From Mycolicibacterium mageritense (GTDB taxonomy: Bacteria > Actinomycetota > Actinomycetes > Mycobacteriales > Mycobacteriaceae), in the NCBI RefSeq assembly GCF_010727475.1, contig NZ_AP022567.1, positions 3,224,001 to 3,288,000 of the forward strand: DNA of 64,000 bases, read 5' to 3'. Of this stretch, positions 58,077-64,000 are shown one piece after another (position 1 is the stretch's first letter; each line of letters begins with the position of its first letter). The notes beneath the pieces were generated by a model that was not told the DNA's origin, did not search any database, and saw nothing but the letters and a program-made list of their open reading frames with translations. Position numbers and translations under genes: made by a program.

Positions 58077-60524
58077 TCACGGCGGCGGCGGTGGTGGCGG
58101 CGGCCCAAGCACCGGGACCGTGATGGGCGGCAACCCGGGGATCTCCACGACGGTCTGGCCGATCTCCGGCGGCGGGCCGCCAGGCATCGGGAACGCCACC
58201 GGCGGCGGCGGTGGCGGCGGCGCGATGCCGTTGCTCAGCTGGATCGTGATGATCGAGCCGGGAATGGTCTGCCCGCTCGGCGTGGTGCCGACGACCGTGC
58301 CGTACTTCGAGCTGCTGTTGACCATCGCGGCCCCGTCGGCCACCTGGAAGCCCGAGTCCCTGAGCCGTTGGCGTGCGGCGTTCTCGTCGAGCCCGCTGAC
58401 GCTGGGCACCTGCGAGCCGGGCCCGCCGTCGACGTAGCGCGGATCGGTCGGCGGCAGCGCGACGGGCCCGAAGTTGTTGGCGATGGGCTTCATCGCGGTG
58501 AACCACGTCCGGGCCGGCTCGTTGCCGCCGAACAGGTCGCCGTCGCCGCATTGGCGCAGCGGGAACGAGCACAGCTCGCCCGGGCTGGTCGAGTCGTCGT
58601 AGATGTAGTTGGCCGCCGCGTACTGGTTCGTGAAACCGAGGAAGCCCGACGAGCGGTGTGCCTCGGTGGTTCCGGTCTTACCCGACATCGGCAGATCCCA
58701 GCCGACCGAACCGGCCGACCCCGCCGCGGTGCCGCCACCCTGGTCGTCCTTGCTCATGGCGTTGGCCAAGGTGTTGGCCAGGCCTTCGGGCACGGCCTGT
58801 TCGCACGTCTCGGTGGTGACCGAGACTTCATTGCCGTTGCGGTCCAGCACCTGCGCGATCGGGTTGGGCGGGCACCAGGTTCCGCCCGAGGCCAGCGTCG
58901 CCGCGACGTTGGACAGCTCCAGTGCGTTGACCTCGATGGGCCCCAGCGTGAACGACCCGATGTTCTGGCGTTTGACGAAGTCGGCGAGGCTCTCGTTGCT
59001 GTCGGGGTCGTAATCGCGCGCCGTGCCGGGCAGCGCGTAGGACCGCAAGCCGAGCCGGACCGCCATGTCGACCGTGCGCTGCACACCGATCTGCGAGATG
59101 AGCTTGGCGAACGCCGTGTTGGGCGACGTGGCGAGCGCGTCGGTGACGCTCATCGACCCGCGGTAGCCGCCCGCGTTCTTGACGCACCAGGTTTCCTTCG
59201 GGCAGCCCGGGGTGTCGCTGCTGCCCAGGCCCTTGGCCTGGAAGAACTGCGGCACGGCCAGCTGCGTGTTGATGCCCATGCCCATGTCCATGGCGGCGGC
59301 CACGGTGAAGATCTTGAAGATCGACCCGGCGCCATCGCCGACCAGTGAGAACGGCTGCGGCTGCATGGTCTCGCCCGCGTCGGTGTTCAGGCCGTAGGTG
59401 CGGTTGCTGGCCATCGCCAGGACCGGGTGCGATTCCTTGCCGGGCTTGATCACGCTCATGACGCTCGCGATGCCCTGGGTGTCCGGACGCGCGATGCTGT
59501 CGATCGCGGACTTGACCGGAACCTGCACGTCGGGGTCGAGCGTGGTCTTGATGAGATAGCCGCCCTTGGCCACCTGGTCCTTGCTGATGCCCGCGCGGGC
59601 CAGGTACTCCAGGGCATAGTCGCAGAAGAAGGCCCGGTCGCCCGCCGCGATGCAACCGCGGGGCAACTCGTTGGGCTGCGGCAGGATGCCCAGCGGCTCC
59701 TGTTTGGCCGCCCGCAGTGCCTCTGCCTCTTGCGGAATGTTCTCGATCATGGTGTCCAGCACCAGGTTCCGGCGGGCCAGGGCGCCGTCGGGGTTGGTGT
59801 AGGGGTTCAGCGCACTCGTGGACTGCACCATGCCGGCCAGCAGGGCGGCCTGCTGCCAGTTCAGCTCCGAGGCGTTGATACCGAAGTACGTCTGCGCGGC
59901 GTCCTGGATTCCGAACGCGCCGTTGCCGAACGACACCAGGTTCAGATAGCGGGTGAGGATCTCTGGCTTGGTGAAAGTCTTGTCGAGCGTGAGCGCCATC
60001 CGGATCTCACGCAGCTTGCGCGCCGGAGTGGTCTCGATCGCGGCGCGGCGCTCGGCGTCGGTCTGTGCGACGACCAGCAGCTGATAGTTCTTGACGTACT
60101 GCTGTTCAAGGGTCGAGCCGCCGCGGGTGTCGGGATTGCCCGACATGTATCCGGACAGGCCCGTCAGGGTGCCCTGCCAGTCCACACCGTTGTGCTCGGC
60201 AAACCTCTTGTCCTCGATCGAGACGATCGCGAGCTTCATGGTGTTGGCGATCTTCTCGCTGGGCACCTCGAAGCGCCGCTGCGAGTACAGCCACGCGATG
60301 GTGTTGCCTTTGGCGTCGACCATCGTCGACACCTGGGGCACCTCGCCCTCGACGAGTGCCGCGGACCCGTTGGCAACCACGTCCGACGCCCGGTTCGACA
60401 TCAGCCCGAATCCGCCGACGACGGGGAACATGAAAGCGGCCGCCAACACGCTCGCCAACAGACAGCACCAGGCGAGCTTGATGACCGTGACCGTCGTCGG
60501 CGGTCGCGTCGGCTGCTCGGGCAT
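58077..60524 (-). CDS. ponA2: PonA2, class A penicillin-binding protein
   Basis: It polymerises and cross-links peptidoglycan outside the membrane. The protein has 815 residues from ATG 60524 (MPEQPTRPP). One membrane helix is at about 15-40. The GT51 glycosyltransferase has its catalytic Glu in VSIEDKRFAEHNGVDW. The transpeptidase has SxxK in GSIFKIF, SxN-like SPNTAF and the KTG box in MSGKTGTTE. A PASTA domain (SVSGLDENAARQRLRDSGF onward) and a Pro/Gly-rich tail end it. The arrangement with whiB4 upstream and the phosphoesterase downstream is that of M. tuberculosis. Confidence 0.95.
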   Translation of the reverse strand: MPEQPTRPPTTVTVIKLAWCCLLASVLAAAFMFPVVGGFGLMSNRASDVVANGSAALVEGEVPQVSTMVDAKGNTIAWLYSQRRFEVPSEKIANTMKLAIVSIEDKRFAEHNGVDWQGTLTGLSGYMSGNPDTRGGSTLEQQYVKNYQLLVVAQTDAERRAAIETTPARKLREIRMALTLDKTFTKPEILTRYLNLVSFGNGAFGIQDAAQTYFGINASELNWQQAALLAGMVQSTSALNPYTNPDGALARRNLVLDTMIENIPQEAEALRAAKQEPLGILPQPNELPRGCIAAGDRAFFCDYALEYLARAGISKDQVAKGGYLIKTTLDPDVQVPVKSAIDSIARPDTQGIASVMSVIKPGKESHPVLAMASNRTYGLNTDAGETMQPQPFSLVGDGAGSIFKIFTVAAAMDMGMGINTQLAVPQFFQAKGLGSSDTPGCPKETWCVKNAGGYRGSMSVTDALATSPNTAFAKLISQIGVQRTVDMAVRLGLRSYALPGTARDYDPDSNESLADFVKRQNIGSFTLGPIEVNALELSNVAATLASGGTWCPPNPIAQVLDRNGNEVSVTTETCEQAVPEGLANTLANAMSKDDQGGGTAAGSAGSVGWDLPMSGKTGTTEAHRSSGFLGFTNQYAAANYIYDDSTSPGELCSFPLRQCGDGDLFGGNEPARTWFTAMKPIANNFGPVALPPTDPRYVDGGPGSQVPSVSGLDENAARQRLRDSGFQVADGAAMVNSSSKYGTVVGTTPSGQTIPGSIITIQLSNGIAPPPPPPPVAFPMPGGPPPEIGQTVVEIPGLPPITVPVLGPPPPPPPP

Positions 60525-60820
60525 GGCTACAGAGTAACGAGCGTGCCCGCCGGCGTTCCCGCCGAGCGGGCGGATCGCCATATCGGGCTCGCGCTGCGGA
60601 AATGCCACACTTCGCGCGAAGATAGATCAGACGGCACGGGCGTCCCAAAAAAGTGGGTCGCAAACTGTTGCGTTAATACCCTCTGACCACCTAGCTTGGA
60701 CACACAGTGCGATCCAGGTAACACTCACTGGCGCAATGTGGCGTAGATCGCATCGGCGTTCTACACCGGAGGACTCGCCGCCCCTCCGTTCGGTGGGCGG
60801 TTGGAACGAAGGGATCGCTG

Positions 60821-61177
60821 GTGTCAGGTACACAGTCGGCCGTACACAAGACGAGCACTAATGCCACAGCCCATGGAGTGACCCACGGTCGAGAGGCCGA
60901 AGCCCGCATCGCATGGGTGTCCCAAGCCCGGTGCCGGCAGGCCGACCCTGACGAGTTGTTCGTCCGCGGCGCCGCTCAGCGCAAAGCCGCGGTCATCTGC
61001 CGGCACTGTCCGGTGATCCTCGAATGCGGCGCGGACGCACTCGACAACCGCGTGGAATTCGGAGTGTGGGGCGGCATGACCGAACGCCAGCGCCGTGCCC
61101 TGCTCAAGCAACACCCCGAAGTCAGCTCCTGGGCCGACTTCTTCGCGGCCCAGCGCAAACATCGCAGCGCCGTTTAA
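60821..61177 (+). CDS. whiB4: WhiB4, iron-sulfur redox regulator
   Basis: A protein of 118 residues. The [4Fe-4S] ligands are Cys38, Cys60, Cys63 and Cys69 in the C-x21-C-xx-C-x5-C pattern. GVWGG (81-85) and the basic C-terminus (RRALLKQ, RKHRSAV) are the WhiB turn and DNA-contacting tail. The start GTG at 60821 has GAAGGGA upstream. WhiB4 senses O2/NO and condenses DNA or regulates redox genes. It is divergent from ponA2 with a 296-base gap that must hold both promoters; apart from AT-rich patches near 60600-60700, I see no clear operator there. Confidence 0.95.
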   Translation: MSGTQSAVHKTSTNATAHGVTHGREAEARIAWVSQARCRQADPDELFVRGAAQRKAAVICRHCPVILECGADALDNRVEFGVWGGMTERQRRALLKQHPEVSSWADFFAAQRKHRSAV

Positions 61178-61227
61178 CCACCCCGCCCGCCGCGGCGCTC
61201 GGCGCCGGCCGTAGCGTGGCGTCAGCC

Positions 61228-62835
61228 ATGAATGCCGTCGAGCCCGCACTTCCGTTGTCGGCGTTGGTAACTGGCGCCGCGGGCATGCTGATACCCGTCG
61301 CGGCCGATATCGAACGGGACGACGATCCGTTGGTGCGCGACGTCGCGCTGCACGAACGCGGTACGTCGGTGGACTATTCGGGCGCCATCGTGCTGGTCAG
61401 CACGCGCATCGACGACCGGTTCGCGCTCGGGTCACTGCTCGACGAGGTGGGAACCGCTGCTGCGCTTGTGCTTCCGGCCGACGCGACGCGCGACCTATCC
61501 GTGGTGCCCGGCGATCCCGCTCACCGTCCCCGCTTGTTCCGGCGGTCGCCCTGGGTGGGCTGGACCGAGCTGTTCGCTGGTCTGATCCGGCTGCTCGGCG
61601 CGGGCCGCGTCGTCATGCCCGCCCCGAACGTCGACAATCTGCAGGCGCTGGCCCGCTGGATCAGCGGCAAGACCGGTGCGCCCGTGACCATCGAGGATCT
61701 GGATTCTCGGGTGCTGGCGTATGCCGTCGCCGATCACGATGTCGATCCGATCCGCAACCAGACGATCCTGCGCGGTTCGGTGCCCGAGTATCGGGTCGAG
61801 CGGCTGATGTCCAGCGGATTCCTACCCGCGGTGTGGCGGTCCGACGACGTTGTCGTTCGCAACGCCGAGGACAACGATCCGGCTCGGATGGTGATCTCGC
61901 TCAAGACCGGCACCGAGACGCTCGGCACCATCTGGGCCGCGCTTGACGACGACACCGACCGGACCGAGCTGCGCGCGCTGCTGCTCGAGGTGCGTCAGAC
62001 CGCGGCGGCCATGATGCTCCGCGAAGTCCACCGCGACCAGTACGAACGGCAGCTGCAGGAATCGGCGCTGGTCGATCTGCTCGCGAACGGCGTCGAGCCA
62101 GGGATCCCCGCGGCGCTGCTGGGCCTGCAGAGCGAAACCCGCTACGCCGTCGTCGCGCTGGGTGCGGACACGGCTGCGTCGCGTTCGGTGATGTTCCATC
62201 TCCAGGCGCTGCGGGCCGGGGCGCGGCCGGCGTCCGTGGCGGGGCACCTGCTGGTGGTCGTCCCGCTGCACGACGACGAGACCGCAGAGGCCGATGTGGC
62301 AGCCGCCCTGTCCGAGCGCCTGGGTCGGGTCGCAGGCGAACGCGACGTCGTCATCGCGGTCGGACCCGTCGCGCCGGCCCTGCCGGACCTTCGGAATTCG
62401 GCGACCGTCGCCCGGCACGTCCTCGACGCCGCGGCCCTCGGCGGCCAGCGCCGCGGCGGTGTCACGGTACTCACGGCGGCCGACGTGCCCGACGCGTTGA
62501 CCCTCCTGCGGGTGGCCGACCGCCTGCTGCCGATGGCGGATGCCATCGCAGAGCCGCTGGAGATCCTGCGTCGTCACGATGCCGACCACGGGACCAGCCT
62601 GGTCGACACCGTCGCCGCGGTGCTGTCCCATCCCGGCAACCTGGCCGAAGCGGGACGCGCATTGGGGATTCACGCCAATTCGCTGCGGTACCGGCTCGAG
62701 CGCATCGGTGCGGTCTCGGGTATCGACCTGCATTCGGCACCCGCTCGGTTGCGTGCCGCACTGGCCCTGCTGGTCTGGGAACGCACCGGAGTGCCGCGAC
62801 CCGGCGAATCGCACAAAACCGGCGGGGCGCCGTAG
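61228..62835 (+). CDS. PucR/CdaR-family transcriptional regulator
   Basis: The protein has 535 residues from ATG 61228 (MNAVEPALPL); a GTG at 61216 is possible. The N-terminal PucR sensor domain (about 1-130) is followed by a GGDEF-like CdaR domain. The C-terminal helix-turn-helix LAEAGRALGIHANSLRYRLERIGAV lies at about 472-496. Such activators often control catabolism of purines, polyamines or amino acids. The next gene is a PLP decarboxylase 122 bases on, which is the likely target. Confidence 0.9.
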   Translation: MNAVEPALPLSALVTGAAGMLIPVAADIERDDDPLVRDVALHERGTSVDYSGAIVLVSTRIDDRFALGSLLDEVGTAAALVLPADATRDLSVVPGDPAHRPRLFRRSPWVGWTELFAGLIRLLGAGRVVMPAPNVDNLQALARWISGKTGAPVTIEDLDSRVLAYAVADHDVDPIRNQTILRGSVPEYRVERLMSSGFLPAVWRSDDVVVRNAEDNDPARMVISLKTGTETLGTIWAALDDDTDRTELRALLLEVRQTAAAMMLREVHRDQYERQLQESALVDLLANGVEPGIPAALLGLQSETRYAVVALGADTAASRSVMFHLQALRAGARPASVAGHLLVVVPLHDDETAEADVAAALSERLGRVAGERDVVIAVGPVAPALPDLRNSATVARHVLDAAALGGQRRGGVTVLTAADVPDALTLLRVADRLLPMADAIAEPLEILRRHDADHGTSLVDTVAAVLSHPGNLAEAGRALGIHANSLRYRLERIGAVSGIDLHSAPARLRAALALLVWERTGVPRPGESHKTGGAP

Positions 62836-62957
62836 TGCATTTCGACGAACGCGGCGGTATCGACTCGCAGTGACCCTCACATTTGCACGAAGAACGCCGC
62901 GAAAGTCCTCGACGTGCGCGGGCTGCGCCGATATCGCGCTCTCCTTAGGGTTTTGGC

Positions 62958-64000
62958 GTGATTGAGACGACGTCGGCTGCCCGACATGTTCTGCCCAGTT
63001 CGGAGACGCTGCTGCGGCGCCGCGCAGAGGTGGTTGCCGGCGTGGTGCGGCACGGCTTCATCGACGACGCGCAGCCCTTGTGCGGCGTGATCGACCTGGA
63101 CACACTCGACGAGTTGATGCGCGATCTCGCGGTGACCTACCCGCCGGAGATGCCGGCGTTGCACACCATCGCCGCGAAGGCCATCACGCTGCGGCCGGTC
63201 CTGGCCAGGTTCGCCCGGGCGGGCTTCGGGTGCGAGGTGGCCAGCCCCGGCGAGCTCGAACTCGCCCTGGCCGCAGGCTTTCCCGTCGAGCGCATCGTGC
63301 TGGATTCGCCGGCGAAGACGACGTCGGACCTCGCCAGGGCCGTCGAACTGGGCATCTCGTTCAACATCGACAATTTCGAGGAGCTCGCTCGCGTCGACGA
63401 CGTGCTCGCACGCGTCGGTGCCACCCGGTCGATCATCGGGATACGCGTGAACCCACAGACCGGAGCGGGTGCGATCGGTGCCATGAGCACCGCGACCACG
63501 ACGTCCAAGTTCGGCATCGGGCTGGCCGACGACCGGGCGCACATCATCGACGCGTTCGCGGCCCGGCCGTGGCTGACCCAACTGCACGTACACAGCGGCT
63601 CGCAGGGGGTGCGCCTCGAACACGCCGCGCACGGTGTGCGTCTGATCGTGGATCTCGCCGACGCCATCAACGCGCGCGTCGGCCGTCGCCAGATCGAGCG
63701 GATCGACATGGGCGGGGGACTGCCGGTCAATTTCGAATCCGACGACATCACCCCGACGTTCGCCGACCACCGGGCGGCCCTGCAGCAGGCCGCACCCGGA
63801 TTGTTCGACGGCACATACGGTTTGGTGACGGAGTTCGGTCGAGCCCTGACCGCCAAGGCCGGCACCGTGGTGGCCCGCGTGGAGTACACGAAGGTCACGG
63901 GCGGCCGCTCGATCGCCATCGCGCATGCCGGGGTCCAGGTCGCCACCCGCACGATCTTCGCGCCGGGAGCCTGGCCCCTGCGCATCGACGTCTACGACCC
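62958..64000 (+). CDS. Group IV PLP decarboxylase (ornithine/lysine/diaminopimelate type), cut by window end
   Basis: The GTG start at 62958 opens a frame that runs to the window edge, so about 347 residues are seen and the C-terminus is missing. The PLP lysine is Lys74 in HTIAAKAI, the position of YAVKAN in this alanine-racemase-fold family. FGCEVASPGELELAL, KFGIGL, LHVHSGSQ and MGGGLPVNF are the other barrel motifs, and TEFGRALTAKAG approaches the dimer interface. The upstream PucR regulator suggests catabolic use of an amino acid rather than lysine synthesis. The exact substrate needs the missing specificity helix and C-terminal Cys region. Confidence 0.88.
   Translation, partial: MIETTSAARHVLPSSETLLRRRAEVVAGVVRHGFIDDAQPLCGVIDLDTLDELMRDLAVTYPPEMPALHTIAAKAITLRPVLARFARAGFGCEVASPGELELALAAGFPVERIVLDSPAKTTSDLARAVELGISFNIDNFEELARVDDVLARVGATRSIIGIRVNPQTGAGAIGAMSTATTTSKFGIGLADDRAHIIDAFAARPWLTQLHVHSGSQGVRLEHAAHGVRLIVDLADAINARVGRRQIERIDMGGGLPVNFESDDITPTFADHRAALQQAAPGLFDGTYGLVTEFGRALTAKAGTVVARVEYTKVTGGRSIAIAHAGVQVATRTIFAPGAWPLRIDVYD

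Noticed and set aside
60525..60820. Possible riboswitch or small gene in the ponA2-whiB4 gap
   Set aside because: No recognisable aptamer or convincing frame was seen. The length is reasonable for two divergent promoters.

Overview
This 64 kb window is high-GC chromosomal DNA from a rapidly growing mycobacterium, probably Mycolicibacterium of the M. smegmatis type. The evidence is the complete ergothioneine operon egtABCDE, whiB4-ponA2, glpK, and the gene order of the M. tuberculosis Rv3680-Rv3707c region, combined with a methanol/diol oxidation and mycofactocin block that fits a free-living saprophyte. Species and orthologue names are recalled family knowledge, not database results.

Layout. 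1-2600: small envelope or secreted proteins and a Fur regulator. 2776-8080: egtABCDE, translationally coupled. 8142-24298: a block that sits between egtE and the Rv3699-like methyltransferase, which are neighbours in M. tuberculosis. It holds a SOS-boxed HNH (13E12-type) gene, a TetR/flavin amine oxidase pair, an NDMA-type methanol dehydrogenase (mno), a MoxR ATPase/VWA pair, a second iron-type alcohol dehydrogenase, a two-component system (mnoS/mnoR type), a peptidase, the mycofactocin methyltransferase mftM, and mftABCD. 24295-41007: methyltransferases, a second GCS2-family ligase, an acyltransferase, glpK, two PadR regulators, a carotenoid oxygenase, an antiporter, AraC, a TetR/MFS efflux pair, RDD and SpoIIM proteins. 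41026-42348: an IS110-family insertion. 42424-47656: a DUF58/MoxR/DUF4350/DUF4129/membrane protein operon. 47731-64000: small conserved genes, a thioesterase, a TetR/methyltransferase/SRPBCC operon, a Ser/Thr kinase, tRNA-Pro(CGG), a NarL-type two-component system, ponA2-metallophosphoesterase-cds1, whiB4, a PucR/CdaR regulator, and a PLP decarboxylase cut by the window end.

The alcohol dehydrogenases need mycofactocin, the cofactor made from the MftA peptide and glycan-methylated by MftM. The MoxR/VWA pair may mature them and the two-component system probably controls them. A 10-13 base palindromic motif centred on CCGATCGG occurs in front of mno, in front of the second dehydrogenase, and between mftM and mftA, which suggests one regulon.

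The most striking signal is in the IS110 element. Its non-coding end upstream of the transposase folds into two stem-loops. Their loops carry four short segments matching, in the expected order and polarity, the left and right target flanks and the two element ends around a CT core. This is a readable bridge RNA whose target guides still match the site it occupies. The transposase reading frame is broken.
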